Origin: Mycobacterium colombiense
Lineage (GTDB): Bacteria > Actinomycetota > Actinomycetes > Mycobacteriales > Mycobacteriaceae
DNA length: 64,000 nt
Direction of reading: 5' to 3'
NCBI RefSeq assembly: GCF_001665835.1
Contig: NZ_LZSX01000032.1
Coordinates: 174,725 to 238,724 of the forward strand
The translations under genes and the position numbers were made by a program. Position 1 is the stretch's first letter. The number at the start of each line of letters is the position of its first letter. This document shows, one piece after another, positions 54,261-63,214 of this stretch. Under the pieces are notes generated by a model. The model made no database searches, was not told the DNA's origin, and saw nothing but the letters and a program-made list of their open reading frames with translations.

Positions 54261-55840
54261 CGTGTGAAGGTCCCCAGCTTGTTCGAGTCGTAATACTCCA
54301 GGTTCAGGGTGTTGCCCGCGAAAACAGCCTTGGAAATCGTTCCGGGTGGGGCGTTTTCGTCGGCCAGCGGGAAGGTGAAGGTGTCACCGTCCCAGTGCGT
54401 GAGGGTGGCCGTCCGGTTTTTCGGCCCCATCGCGAGTTGCAGCGCGCCGTCGTGTTCGGTCACCACGGCGGGTCCCCAGTAATCGCTGGCGTAGCTGCCG
54501 GCGTAGTCGCCGAGCGGTCGGGCCGGGACTGGGCTGGCCGGCGGCTGCTTGCCGACCAGCGAGCCAACCGGATTGTTCAGCCAGCCGATCGCCTTCTTGT
54601 ACAAGGAGCCCCAGTCCTCGCGGATCTGACCGTACTGGACGAGGTCCATGAATTCGGCGGTCAGCGTTTCCGGGATGCCGTAGGGCGCGGCGTTGGTCAG
54701 CGCGATGATGCCCAAATCCTCAGACGGCAGCACCACGAAATTGGTCGCCGCACCCAAATCGAAAGCGCCGGAATGGCTGTACTCGGTGCGCCCCGAGGAA
54801 TCCACCGAGGAGTTGAAGCCGTATCCGTAGAAACCGGTGCGCGCTTGCGGTGTTTTGGCGGGCGATGACACCATCTGCGGGCTGGTGGCGGGCAGCAAGG
54901 CTTCCGGCGACGTGATCCGCCGGCCGTTGTAAGTTCCGTTGCCCAGCAACATCAACAGCCAGCGCGCCATGTCGTTCACCGATGAACTCACGCCGCCCGC
55001 CGGCGACTGGGGATCGGGGTCGCGCTGGAAACGGGCCTGCCACTTGTCGTCGATCTTGATGTGGTTGACCGCGTGGTTGGGCCGGGCGCTGAAGTCGGCG
55101 AACCGCGAACTGGTCGATGTCATTCCCAGCGGGCGGTAAAGCACCTCGTCGGACAGGTCCTCCCACGGCTTGCCCGCCGCGGCCGCCACCGCCTCGGCAC
55201 CGGCGGTGATCCCATAGTTGGTGTAGGCGTAGCTGATTCGGAACGGATCCAGCGGCAGGTACTTGAGCCGCTCCAGCGATTGTCGACGGTCGTAGCCCAG
55301 GTCTTCCAGCTTGTCACCGGCGTGGTCCGGCAGTCCGGAGCGGTGCGAGTACAGGTCGGCGACGGTCACATGGCTGGTGACGTAGGGATCGATGAGCGTG
55401 AACCACGAGAGCTTGGACGCGACGGGCGTGTCCCAGGCGACGACGTTGTCGCTGACCTCGTGTGCGATTACCGTCGCGCCGACGGATTTGGATACCGACG
55501 CCAACTGGAAGACGGTGTCGGCGTCAACCCTGTTGTCCTGACCGTGCCCCTTGTTCACGTCCTTGATGCCGAAGCCTTTGGCGTACAACACCTTCCCGCC
55601 GTGCACAATGGCCACCGCCATTCCCGGGATGCCGGTGCTTTTCATCAGGTCGCTGACCAGACCGTCGACCTTGGCGACGGCCTCATCGACGCGGCCGGCG
55701 GGTATCGACACGCCGGAGACCTGGTTGGGCGGGGCGCCCGACACTGTGGAAGGCGGACCGGCTGTCGGCTGTGCGGAGCCGCAGCCCGCCAACCCGAGCA
55801 GCGTCGCGGCGAATGCGGCCGCGGCCGCACGTGTGGTCAT
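54257..55840 (-). CDS. Beta-lactamase/class C-like serine hydrolase, lipoprotein (Rv0907-like)
   Basis: The 527-residue protein has a lipobox ([10 protein letters not shown], Cys 20). The catalytic set is SVSK in [18 protein letters not shown] and a YxN-type tyrosine in [20 protein letters not shown], as in class C beta-lactamases and D-Ala-D-Ala esterases. The tail (~430-527) is a beta-barrel addition common in such esterases. The stop codon overlaps the ctpE start. The substrate is unknown: peptidoglycan peptides, esters and beta-lactams are all possible. Confidence 0.85.
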   Translation of the reverse strand: MTTRAAAAAFAATLLGLAGCGSAQPTAGPPSTVSGAPPNQVSGVSIPAGRVDEAVAKVDGLVSDLMKSTGIPGMAVAIVHGGKVLYAKGFGIKDVNKGHGQDNRVDADTVFQLASVSKSVGATVIAHEVSDNVVAWDTPVASKLSWFTLIDPYVTSHVTVADLYSHRSGLPDHAGDKLEDLGYDRRQSLERLKYLPLDPFRISYAYTNYGITAGAEAVAAAAGKPWEDLSDEVLYRPLGMTSTSSRFADFSARPNHAVNHIKIDDKWQARFQRDPDPQSPAGGVSSSVNDMARWLLMLLGNGTYNGRRITSPEALLPATSPQMVSSPAKTPQARTGFYGYGFNSSVDSSGRTEYSHSGAFDLGAATNFVVLPSEDLGIIALTNAAPYGIPETLTAEFMDLVQYGQIREDWGSLYKKAIGWLNNPVGSLVGKQPPASPVPARPLGDYAGSYASDYWGPAVVTEHDGALQLAMGPKNRTATLTHWDGDTFTFPLADENAPPGTISKAVFAGNTLNLEYYDSNKLGTFTR

Positions 55841-55879
55841 GCGCGAACCCTAACGCGGTGCCATGCGCGCCGCGTCAAT

Positions 55880-56989
55880 CTACAGCCGCCACCAGGGGTC
55901 GGATTTCTCCAGCACCGCGGGATCGATGCGTTGACCGGGCAGCGGCACCGCCACGTCCACCCGCTCGGGCGCGGCGGCGGCCAGCAGGCGCTCAACCGGT
56001 TCCGCCCACGGGTGCGGGGCCAACCGGAAAGTGCCCCAATGGATCGGGACCAGCAGCCCGCCGTCGGTGACGTCCAGGTGCGCCCGCACCGCCTCCTCGG
56101 GGTTCATGTGCACGTCGGGCCACGCCGTGTTGTAGGCCCCGATGGGCAGCAGGGTCACGTCGAACGGCCCGTGATCGGCGCCGATCTGCGCGAAGCTCTT
56201 GGTGTAGCCGGTGTCGCCCCCGAAATACGCGCGTTGCGTCGGCCCTACGAAGGCCCACGACGCCCACAGCGTCGTATTGCGGTCCAGGAAGCGTCCCGAG
56301 AAGTGCCGCGCCGGCACGCACACCACCGTCAGCTCGTCGACCTTGGCGCTCTGATGCCAGTCGAGCTCGACGATGCGGTGCTCGGGGATGCCCCACCTGC
56401 GCAGGTGGGCCCCGATGCCGAGCGGCACGAAAAACGGGGCCCGCTGGGTGCGGGCCAGCGCCATCACCGTGTCGACGTCGAGGTGGTCGTAATGGTCGTG
56501 GCTGATCACCACCGCATCGACGGCGGGCAGCGCCTCGAGCTGGATCGGCGGCGGATGCAGCCGCTGCGGGCCGACGACGTCCGACGGCGAACACCGGTCG
56601 CTCCACACTGGATCGGTGAGCACCCGGTAACCGTCGATCTCCAGCAGCGCTGTGGAATGGCCGAACCAGCTGACGGCCAGCCGGCTCGGGTCGGCGTCGA
56701 GAATCCCCGGCGACGCCAGCGGGATCGGCCCCTTCGGCCGGCTGCCGCCCCGGTTCCCGATCAGCTCCCACGCGACGAGCCGCAGTTGCTCGCGGTCCAT
56801 CTTGGTTCCGGAGGCCGGCTCGAGGTTGACGAAGACGCCGTCGCGATGGTGCGGCGACCCGGCCGTCACCGCCGCAATCGAGGCGGGGTGGGCGCCGAGC
56901 GCGTCGGGCGCGCCGTGCAGCGCCCGCACCAGCCAGCCACCGGCCGCCAGCGACGCCGTACCGGCGACCAGTCGTAGCGTCCCCCGCAT
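55880..56989 (-). CDS. Metallo-beta-lactamase-fold phospholipase-like protein (Rv0906-like)
   Basis: The 369-residue protein has an N-terminal hydrophobic segment (LRLVAGTASLAAGGWLVRAL), then an MBL fold: AVVISHDHYDHLDVDTVM (the HxHxDH zinc motif), ARHFSGRFLDRNTTLWASW and YFGGDTGYTKSFAQIG. This arrangement matches the N-acylphosphatidylethanolamine phospholipase D/UlaG type, acting on lipid phosphodiesters or similar. Its stop is 39 bases from the start of the serine hydrolase that follows it. An ATG at 56989 just before echA6 gives a good fit to Rv0906 in length (372). Confidence 0.87.
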   Translation of the reverse strand: MRGTLRLVAGTASLAAGGWLVRALHGAPDALGAHPASIAAVTAGSPHHRDGVFVNLEPASGTKMDREQLRLVAWELIGNRGGSRPKGPIPLASPGILDADPSRLAVSWFGHSTALLEIDGYRVLTDPVWSDRCSPSDVVGPQRLHPPPIQLEALPAVDAVVISHDHYDHLDVDTVMALARTQRAPFFVPLGIGAHLRRWGIPEHRIVELDWHQSAKVDELTVVCVPARHFSGRFLDRNTTLWASWAFVGPTQRAYFGGDTGYTKSFAQIGADHGPFDVTLLPIGAYNTAWPDVHMNPEEAVRAHLDVTDGGLLVPIHWGTFRLAPHPWAEPVERLLAAAAPERVDVAVPLPGQRIDPAVLEKSDPWWRL

Positions 56990-56994
56990 ATTTG

Positions 56995-57726
56995 TCAGGC
57001 CCCCTGGAACTTCGGCGGTCGTTTCTCGATCCGGGCGACCTGCGCTTCGACGACGTCCTGGCTGCTCCAGGCCTTGTCGAAGAGCTCCTTGTGCACCGGC
57101 CCGGCCTCTTCGATGGCGCCGTCGTCGTTGAGCACCCGCTTGGCGTGCTGGATCGCCAGCGGCGCCAGGCCGGCGATCTCGGCGGCCCAGGCCTGCGCGT
57201 CGGCCAGTGTCCCGATGCGGTTGGCCATCCCGGTCTGCAGCGCCACGTCGGCGGTCAGCTTCTCCGCGGTGAGCAGCATCGCGCGTGCGCGGCCGTGGCC
57301 GACGAGCGAGGACAGTCGCCGGATACTCCAGTTATCCAGGGCCAGACCGTATTTCGAGGTCGGGAACTGGAAGAACGCGTCGGGCGCGGCGACCCGCAGA
57401 TCACATTGCATGGCCAGCTGCAGGCCGGCGCCGATGGCCGGCCCGTTGATGGCCCCGATCACCGGGATCAGCGTGGCATCGAGCACCTTGTGCAGCTCGA
57501 TGAGCCGGTCGGGGTAGTCGGCGGCGAAGGCGTCACCGCTGAGGTCCGCGCCGGCGCAGAACACCGTGCCCTGACCCGTCAGCACGATCGCGCGGGTGGA
57601 GCCGTCTCCCGCCTTCAGCACGGCCTCGCGCAGCTCCTCGACCAGCTGGGAGTTCAAGGCGTTACGGCGCTCGGGGCGCCGCAGCTCGATGGTCATAACG
57701 GCTTCGGCCTGGGTAACACCGATCAT
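56995..57726 (-). CDS. echA6: Enoyl-CoA hydratase-like acyl-CoA shuttle EchA6
   Basis: From ATG 57726 the product is 243 residues, the length of Rv0905. It has [35 protein letters not shown] and [20 protein letters not shown] of the crotonase fold; the second catalytic acid region ([13 protein letters not shown]) lacks the usual Glu, consistent with its published role as a non-hydratase carrier that shuttles long acyl-CoA into the FAS-II/mycolic acid pathway. It is the target of a known class of anti-tuberculosis compounds. Divergent from accD3, 27 bases apart. Confidence 0.92.
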   Translation of the reverse strand: MIGVTQAEAVMTIELRRPERRNALNSQLVEELREAVLKAGDGSTRAIVLTGQGTVFCAGADLSGDAFAADYPDRLIELHKVLDATLIPVIGAINGPAIGAGLQLAMQCDLRVAAPDAFFQFPTSKYGLALDNWSIRRLSSLVGHGRARAMLLTAEKLTADVALQTGMANRIGTLADAQAWAAEIAGLAPLAIQHAKRVLNDDGAIEEAGPVHKELFDKAWSSQDVVEAQVARIEKRPPKFQGA

Positions 57727-57753
57727 GGCAGCCACCCTATATAGCCTCGTCAC

Positions 57754-59250
57754 GTGAGTCGTATTACGGCTGGTCAACTCCGCGATGCGGTGCTGGACGA
57801 AAATTCCTTCATCCGCTGGGACAGCGAACCGCTCGCGGTGCCGGTCAGCGCGTCCTACGCCGAAGAGCTGGCCGGCGCCCGGGAAGCGACGGGCCTGGAC
57901 GAATCGGTGCTTACCGGCGAGGGGCGCGTCTTCGGGCGCCGGGTCGCCGTGGTGGTCTGCGAGTTCGGCTTCCTGGGTGGGTCGATCGGGGTGGCCGCGG
58001 CCGAGAGGATCACCGTCGCCGTGCAGCGGGCGACGGCCGAGGGCCTGCCGCTGCTGGCGTCGCCCAGCTCCGGCGGCACCCGCATGCAAGAGGGCACGGT
58101 CGCGTTTCTGCAGATGGTGAAGATCGCCGCGGCCGTCCGGCTGCACAAACAGGCGCACCTGCCCTACCTGGTGTATCTGCGCAATCCGACCACCGGCGGG
58201 GTGTTCGCGTCCTGGGGTTCGCTCGGTCATGTGACGGTCGCCGAGCCGGGCGCGCTGATCGGCTTTCTCGGGCCGCGCGTGTACCAGTTGCTCTACGGCG
58301 AACCCTTCCCCGAGGGCGTGCAGACCGCGGAGAACCTGCAGCGACACGGTGTGATCGACGGCGTCGTCCGCCTCGATGAGCTGCGCCGGACGCTCGACCG
58401 GGCCATGACCGTCATCGCCGACGCTCCCGAGCCGCTGCCCGCACCGGCGCCACCCGAACCGACGCCCGACGTCGCCGCGTGGGACTCGGTGGTGGCGTCG
58501 CGACGGCCCGACCGGCCCGGGGTGGGGCTGTTGCTGCGGCACGGCGCCACCGATCGGGTGCTGCTGTCCGGGACCGGCCAGGGAGAGGCCGCCACCACGC
58601 TGTTGGCGCTGGCCCGATTCGCCGGCCAGCCCGTGGTGGTGCTAGGCCAGCAGCGGCTGACGGGCGGCTTGGTGGGGCCCGCCTCGCTGCGCGAGGCCCG
58701 GCGCGGCATGGCGTTGGCCGCCGAGCTGCGTCTGCCGCTGGTGCTGGTGATCGACACCGCGGGGCCGGCCCTGTCGGCCGAGGCCGAACAGGGCGGGCTG
58801 GCCGGGCAGATCGCGCAGTGCCTGGCCGAGCTGGTGACGCTGGATACCCCGACGGTGTCGGTGCTGCTGGGCCAGGGCAGCGGCGGGCCGGCGCTGGCGA
58901 TGGTGCCCGCCGATCGGGTGCTCGCCGCGCTGCACGGCTGGCTGGCTCCGCTGCCGCCGGAGGGCGCCAGCGCGATCGTCTTCCGCGACACGCAGCACGC
59001 CGCCGAACTCGCCGCGGCGCAAGGCATTCGATCGGTTGATCTGCTGAAGTCCGGGATCGTCGACGCGATCGTGCCGGAGCATCCCGATGCCGCCGACGAG
59101 CCGGTCGAGTTCGCGCAGCGATTGTCCCGCGCCATCGCCGCCGAGGTGCAGGCGCTGCGCGAGCTCTCCGCCGCCGAGCGGCTGGCCGCCCGGTTGCGGC
59201 GTTACCGCAACATCGGATTGCCCGAGCACCGTCGCGACACCGCCGGATAA
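57754..59250 (+). CDS. accD3: Acyl-CoA carboxylase beta chain AccD3 (carboxyltransferase)
   Basis: The 498-residue protein is the fused carboxyltransferase of the AccD type. The first half has [40 protein letters not shown] and [20 protein letters not shown]; the second has [40 protein letters not shown] and [16 protein letters not shown]. It takes carboxyl from biotin-carboxyl carrier (AccA) to acyl-CoA. Start GTG 57754; a TATATA lies 15-20 bases upstream and serves as a possible -10, so the transcript may be close to leaderless. Confidence 0.9.
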   Translation: MSRITAGQLRDAVLDENSFIRWDSEPLAVPVSASYAEELAGAREATGLDESVLTGEGRVFGRRVAVVVCEFGFLGGSIGVAAAERITVAVQRATAEGLPLLASPSSGGTRMQEGTVAFLQMVKIAAAVRLHKQAHLPYLVYLRNPTTGGVFASWGSLGHVTVAEPGALIGFLGPRVYQLLYGEPFPEGVQTAENLQRHGVIDGVVRLDELRRTLDRAMTVIADAPEPLPAPAPPEPTPDVAAWDSVVASRRPDRPGVGLLLRHGATDRVLLSGTGQGEAATTLLALARFAGQPVVVLGQQRLTGGLVGPASLREARRGMALAAELRLPLVLVIDTAGPALSAEAEQGGLAGQIAQCLAELVTLDTPTVSVLLGQGSGGPALAMVPADRVLAALHGWLAPLPPEGASAIVFRDTQHAAELAAAQGIRSVDLLKSGIVDAIVPEHPDAADEPVEFAQRLSRAIAAEVQALRELSAAERLAARLRRYRNIGLPEHRRDTAG

Positions 59251-59294
59251 GACAGCGGCCAACCTCCCACAGCCATAGCCGGCAATCAGGCAAA

Positions 59295-60005
59295 ATGGGC
59301 GGCATGGACACTGGAGCTAGCTCACCGCGCGTCTTGGTCGTCGACGACGATTCAGATGTGCTTGCGTCGCTCGAACGCGGTCTGCGGCTGTCCGGATTCG
59401 AGGTGTCGACGGCGGTCGACGGCGCCGAGGCGTTGCGCAGCGCCACCGAGACGCGCCCGGACGCGATCGTGCTCGACATCAACATGCCCGTGCTGGACGG
59501 CGTCAGCGTCGTCACGGCGCTGCGGGCCATGGACAACGACGTCCCGGTCTGCGTGCTGTCCGCCCGCAGCTCGGTCGACGATCGCGTCGCGGGCCTGGAG
59601 GCCGGAGCCGATGACTACCTGGTCAAACCCTTCGTGCTGGCCGAGCTGGTCGCGCGGGTCAAGGCGCTGCTGCGCCGCCGCGGCGCCACCGCCACGTCCT
59701 CCTCGGAAACCATCACGGTCGGGCCGCTGGAAGTGGACATCCCGGGCCGGCGTGCCCGGGTCAACGGCGTCGACGTCGACCTGACCAAGCGGGAATTCGA
59801 CCTGCTGGCGGTGCTGGCCGAGCACAAGACGGCGGTGTTGTCCCGCGCGCAGCTGCTCGAGCTGGTGTGGGGTTACGACTTCGCCGCCGATACCAATGTC
59901 GTCGACGTGTTCATCGGATACCTGCGCCGCAAGCTGGAGGCGAACGGTGGCCCCCGGCTGCTGCACACGGTCCGCGGAGTGGGATTCGTACTGCGCATGC
60001 AGTAG
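59295..60005 (+). CDS. prrA: Two-component response regulator PrrA
   Basis: The 236-residue protein has an N-terminal receiver ([19 protein letters not shown], phospho-acceptor Asp in [11 protein letters not shown] at 61, Lys in DDYLVKP) and a C-terminal OmpR winged helix ([37 protein letters not shown]). It is nearly identical to PrrA of M. tuberculosis, an essential regulator of respiratory and ATP genes. ATG 59295 gives the M. tuberculosis length; 59304 is a second possible start, which puts the Asp at 58. Confidence 0.95.
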   Translation: MGGMDTGASSPRVLVVDDDSDVLASLERGLRLSGFEVSTAVDGAEALRSATETRPDAIVLDINMPVLDGVSVVTALRAMDNDVPVCVLSARSSVDDRVAGLEAGADDYLVKPFVLAELVARVKALLRRRGATATSSSETITVGPLEVDIPGRRARVNGVDVDLTKREFDLLAVLAEHKTAVLSRAQLLELVWGYDFAADTNVVDVFIGYLRRKLEANGGPRLLHTVRGVGFVLRMQ

Positions 60006-60021
60006 CCAGGTCGACCGGCCC

Positions 60022-61359
60022 ATGAAGTTCCTGTCCCGGATTCTGACCCGTACGCCATCGCTACGGGCCCGGGTCGCGGTCGCCACTGCCATCGGCACCG
60101 CCATCGTGGTGGTCATCGCGGGAGCGGTCGTGTGGTTCGGCATCACCAGCGCCTGGAAGGATCGCCTGGATCGCCGTCTGGACGAGGCGGCCGGTTTCGC
60201 CATCCCCTTCCTGCCGCGTGGCCTCGACGACATCCCGCGTGCCCCCAACGATCAGGACACCGTGATCACCGTCCGGCGCGACGGCCACGTCAAGTCCAAC
60301 TCGGATGTCACGCTGCCGCCGCTGGACGTGGGCTATGCCGACACCTACATCAACGGGGTGCGCTATCGCGTCCGAACCTTAGAGATCGCCACGCCGCAGC
60401 CGGCGACGGTGGCGGTGGGCGCGACGTATTACGACACGATCGCCCAAACCAACAACCTGCATCGCCGGGTGATCCTGATCTGCGCGCTGGCGATCGGCGC
60501 GGCAGCGGTATTCGCTTGGCTGCTCGCGAGTTTCGCGGTGCGACCGTTCAAACGTCTGGCCCAGCAAGCCCGCTCGGTCGACGCCGACGAGCGGCCGCAG
60601 GTGGCGGTGCGCGGCGCCAGCGAGGCCGTCGAGATCGCCGAAGCCATGCGCGGCATGCTGCAGCGCATCTGGACCGAGCAGGACCGAACCAAGGACGCGC
60701 TCGCGTCGGCCCGCGACTTCGCCGCCGTGTCCTCGCACGAACTGCGCACCCCCCTGACCGCGATGCGCACCAACCTCGAAGTGCTGTCCACCCTGGACAT
60801 GCCCGACGAACAGCGCAAAGAGGTGCTGGGCGACGTCATCCGCACCCAGTCGCGGATCGAGGCCACCCTGACCGCCCTCGAGCGGCTGGCCCAGGGCGAA
60901 CTGTCGACGTCCGACGATCACGTGCCCGTCGACATCACCGAGCTGCTCGACCGCGCCGCCCACGACGCCACCCGGATCTACCCCGGGGTCGACGTTTCGC
61001 TGGTGCCCTCACCCACCTGCATCATCGTCGGGTTGCCGGCCGGGTTGCGCCTCACCGTCGACAACGCGATCGCCAACGCCGTCAAACATGGCGGCGCCAC
61101 CCAGGTGCAGCTGTCGGCGGTCAGCTCGCGCGCCGGTGTGGAGATCGCCATCGACGACAACGGCGGCGGCGTGCCCGAGGATGAGCGCCGGGTGGTGTTC
61201 GACCGGTTTTCCCGCGGATCGACGGCCTCCCATTCCGGGTCGGGGCTGGGCTTGGCGCTGGTTGCCCAGCAGGCCCAGCTGCACGGTGGGACGGCGGCGC
61301 TGGAGAACAGCCCGCTGGGTGGCGCGCGGCTGGTGCTGCGGCTCCCGGGCCCGAGCTAG
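60022..61359 (+). CDS. prrB: Sensor histidine kinase PrrB
   Basis: From ATG 60022, 17 bases after prrA, the product is 445 residues (M. tuberculosis protein 446). Two membrane helices (IGTAIVVVIAGAVVWFGI near 25-45 and ICALAIGAAAVFAWLLASFA near 155-175) bracket a short external sensor domain. A HAMP segment follows, then the phospho-acceptor His in AAVSSHELRTPLTAMRTNLE and the ATP lid (SGSGLGLALVAQQA). It phosphorylates PrrA. Confidence 0.95.
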   Translation: MKFLSRILTRTPSLRARVAVATAIGTAIVVVIAGAVVWFGITSAWKDRLDRRLDEAAGFAIPFLPRGLDDIPRAPNDQDTVITVRRDGHVKSNSDVTLPPLDVGYADTYINGVRYRVRTLEIATPQPATVAVGATYYDTIAQTNNLHRRVILICALAIGAAAVFAWLLASFAVRPFKRLAQQARSVDADERPQVAVRGASEAVEIAEAMRGMLQRIWTEQDRTKDALASARDFAAVSSHELRTPLTAMRTNLEVLSTLDMPDEQRKEVLGDVIRTQSRIEATLTALERLAQGELSTSDDHVPVDITELLDRAAHDATRIYPGVDVSLVPSPTCIIVGLPAGLRLTVDNAIANAVKHGGATQVQLSAVSSRAGVEIAIDDNGGGVPEDERRVVFDRFSRGSTASHSGSGLGLALVAQQAQLHGGTAALENSPLGGARLVLRLPGPS

Positions 61360-61363
61360 CGCT

Positions 61364-61843
61364 CTATCGCCGCCGCGGGTTGTCCGGGCTGTCCCGCCAG
61401 GGCGTGAAACCCGCTTGCTGCGCGGACTTCTCGTCGCTGAACCAGACCTCGGCCGCGGTCGCGTCGTAGCTCGGATCGTCGGGCGTGAAGTACACCTTGC
61501 CGTCCGCACGGGCTTTGATCAGGTATCCCGCCGGCCCCCGGCCGTCGGGATGGGCGTCGGCGGAGCCCGGGCCGTACGGCGCCCGCGGCGACGGCGGAAT
61601 CTTGGTGGTCGGCGACTCCTTGGCGATCGGGATCTTCGTGGTGCGCCGTTCGGTGACCGGAATTTTCGCGGTGCGCTTCTCGGTGACCGGGATCGTGGTG
61701 GTGGCGGGTTCGGGCGCCGCCCGCTTGCTCGGTGACTTCGACACCGGCGCTTGGCTTTTGACGGGAGTCATCATCAGCGTGAGCGTCAGCACCAACCCGA
61801 GAGCGAAGGACAGGCCGAAAAGCCACCAGTGCACGTGACTCAT
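61364..61843 (-). CDS. arfC: ArfC-like membrane protein (Rv0901-type) with TKIP repeats
   Basis: The frame continues upstream, but ATG 61843, which overlaps the arfB stop (ATGA), gives 159 residues with one N-terminal helix (WWLFGLSFALGLVLTLTLMM). A low-complexity linker of repeated T-x-KIP units follows (TTIPVTEKRTAKIPVTERR, TTKIPIAKESPTTKIPPSP). The C-terminal part (GYLIKARADGKVYFTPDDPS, AAEVWFSDEKSAQQAGFTPW) is a conserved module. Together with arfA and arfB it supports growth at acid pH/ammonia secretion in M. tuberculosis. The repeated linker may vary in length between strains. Confidence 0.83.
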   Translation of the reverse strand: MSHVHWWLFGLSFALGLVLTLTLMMTPVKSQAPVSKSPSKRAAPEPATTTIPVTEKRTAKIPVTERRTTKIPIAKESPTTKIPPSPRAPYGPGSADAHPDGRGPAGYLIKARADGKVYFTPDDPSYDATAAEVWFSDEKSAQQAGFTPWRDSPDNPRRR

Positions 61844-61953
61844 CGCCGGGCCCCCTTCCCCGGGCGGTTGAGCAGCGTGGCGATCACCCAGGCAACGGCC
61901 GAGCCCGCCGCGAACGCGAGCAGGTACCACAACCACTGGATGACGAAGTCCAC
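61840..61953 (-). CDS. arfB: Short membrane protein ArfB-like (Rv0900-type), 37 aa
   Basis: GTG 61953 has AAGGAG 7 bases upstream, overlapping the arfA stop. The 37-residue product is one membrane helix with a basic tail (DFVIQWLWYLLAFAAGSAVA, then WVIATLLNRPGKGARR). The M. tuberculosis protein is about 50 residues, so this one is shorter. It is coupled to arfC by ATGA. Too short for standard gene callers and easily missed. Confidence 0.8.
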   Translation of the reverse strand: MDFVIQWLWYLLAFAAGSAVAWVIATLLNRPGKGARR

Positions 61954-61964
61954 GCCGAATCTCC

Positions 61965-62864
61965 TTAGCTGAGTACGATTTCGACCCGGCGGTTCTGGGC
62001 CCGCCCGTCGTCCGTGCCATTGGGGGCGACCGGATTGGCCGAGCCGAAACCGTTGGTGCTCAAGCGGTCACCGGGCACGCCCTGGGCTTCCAAGAACCCG
62101 GCGACGGCTTGCGCGCGTTCTTCGCTCAAGGGAACGTTCAGGCTCGTATTGCCGGTGTTGTCGGCGTAGCCGTTGATCGCCGCATGCGCGTTCGGGCACG
62201 CCTTGAGTTTGTCGGCGACACGGGTCAGGACCTGCTCGTCGGACGCGGTCAGACTGTCGACATTCGACTCGAAGGTAAGAGCGCCGTCGGTCAGGGTGTT
62301 GATCGACGATTGCAGGTTGGTGCACGACGCGGCGGTGGGCGGCGGGGACGCCGCCGGTGCGTTAACAACAAGATTGTCAACGACATTCAGGGTGGACCAG
62401 ATGCGCTTCGCGTCGGTCTCGATCCTAGTCTTCTGCTCTGGCGATGCCGCGGTGCCCGCCAGCGTGATCGTGTCGCCACCGACCGTGAGGGCGAAGTCGG
62501 CGATCGACGCGCTGTCGGAGAAGACCGGCTTGGCCTTGGCGAAATCGAGTGCGTCGACGGCGGGATCGATGCGGATCTGGTCGACGATGTCGAGGCCGGT
62601 AGGCAGTGCCCCGGTCAGCACCTTCAGCAACGCCGCTTTGGCGGACTCGTCGGGGAAGTCTCCGGTCAGGGTGACGCTGTTGCCGTTGCGGACCATGGAG
62701 AACGCCGCCAACGAAAACTTCGGCGCACCAGCGCTGGTCGACGTCGCCGAGGACACGCGACCGGACGGGGATCGCGCCGACACTTCGTAGCCGATTGCGG
62801 CTATCAGAAGCGGAATGACCAGCAGGGCGATCAGCCAGACCAGGCCGCGCCGTTTGATGCTCAC
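61965..62864 (-). CDS. arfA: ArfA (OmpATb), acid-response OmpA-domain protein
   Basis: The 299-residue protein has an N-terminal membrane helix (LVWLIALLVIPLLIAAIGYE), two BON-type repeats (~55-115 NSVTLTGDFPDESAKAALLK; ~120-170 ITLAGTAASPEQKTR) and a C-terminal OmpA peptidoglycan-binding domain (~205-299) with INGYADNTGNTSLNVPLSEE and GFGSANPVAPNGTDDGRAQN. It is slightly shorter than M. tuberculosis Rv0899 (326). It heads the arfA-arfB-arfC operon, whose ribosome site for arfB overlaps its stop. Confidence 0.92.
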   Translation of the reverse strand: MSIKRRGLVWLIALLVIPLLIAAIGYEVSARSPSGRVSSATSTSAGAPKFSLAAFSMVRNGNSVTLTGDFPDESAKAALLKVLTGALPTGLDIVDQIRIDPAVDALDFAKAKPVFSDSASIADFALTVGGDTITLAGTAASPEQKTRIETDAKRIWSTLNVVDNLVVNAPAASPPPTAASCTNLQSSINTLTDGALTFESNVDSLTASDEQVLTRVADKLKACPNAHAAINGYADNTGNTSLNVPLSEERAQAVAGFLEAQGVPGDRLSTNGFGSANPVAPNGTDDGRAQNRRVEIVLS

Positions 62865-62950
62865 GACGGCCCTCCCTCATGTCGCCCCCGTTTGCCAGGC
62901 GATATGCAGCCTACCGATTCACCCCCTCCCGAGTCGGGCACACTGGAGCG

Positions 62951-63214
62951 ATGGCGAACGGCAGTAAACCGACCGACAAAGACACCCTGGCAGTCATCCG
63001 TGACCTGGTCGCCGAGGAGAAAACCCTGCGGGCCCAACTGCAGCGCGGGGACATCGACACGTCGGAGGAACATGACCGCCTCCGGCGGGTGGAGGTCGAG
63101 CTCGACCAGTGCTGGGACCTGCTGCGGCAGCGCCGGGCACTGCGCGAGACCGGCGCCGACCCACGAGAGGCGGAGGTGCGGCCGCCCGACGAGGTCGAGG
63201 GCTACCTGAGCTGA
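62951..63214 (+). CDS. DUF2630 protein (Rv0898c-like), 87 aa
   Basis: The 87-residue product starts at ATG 62951 and has [20 protein letters not shown] and [20 protein letters not shown], the coiled-coil-like pattern of DUF2630 proteins. The length equals the Rv0898c recalled. An in-frame extension upstream reads as non-coding. Its last codon overlaps the start of the next gene. Divergent from arfA. Function unknown. Confidence 0.87.
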   Translation: MANGSKPTDKDTLAVIRDLVAEEKTLRAQLQRGDIDTSEEHDRLRRVEVELDQCWDLLRQRRALRETGADPREAEVRPPDEVEGYLS

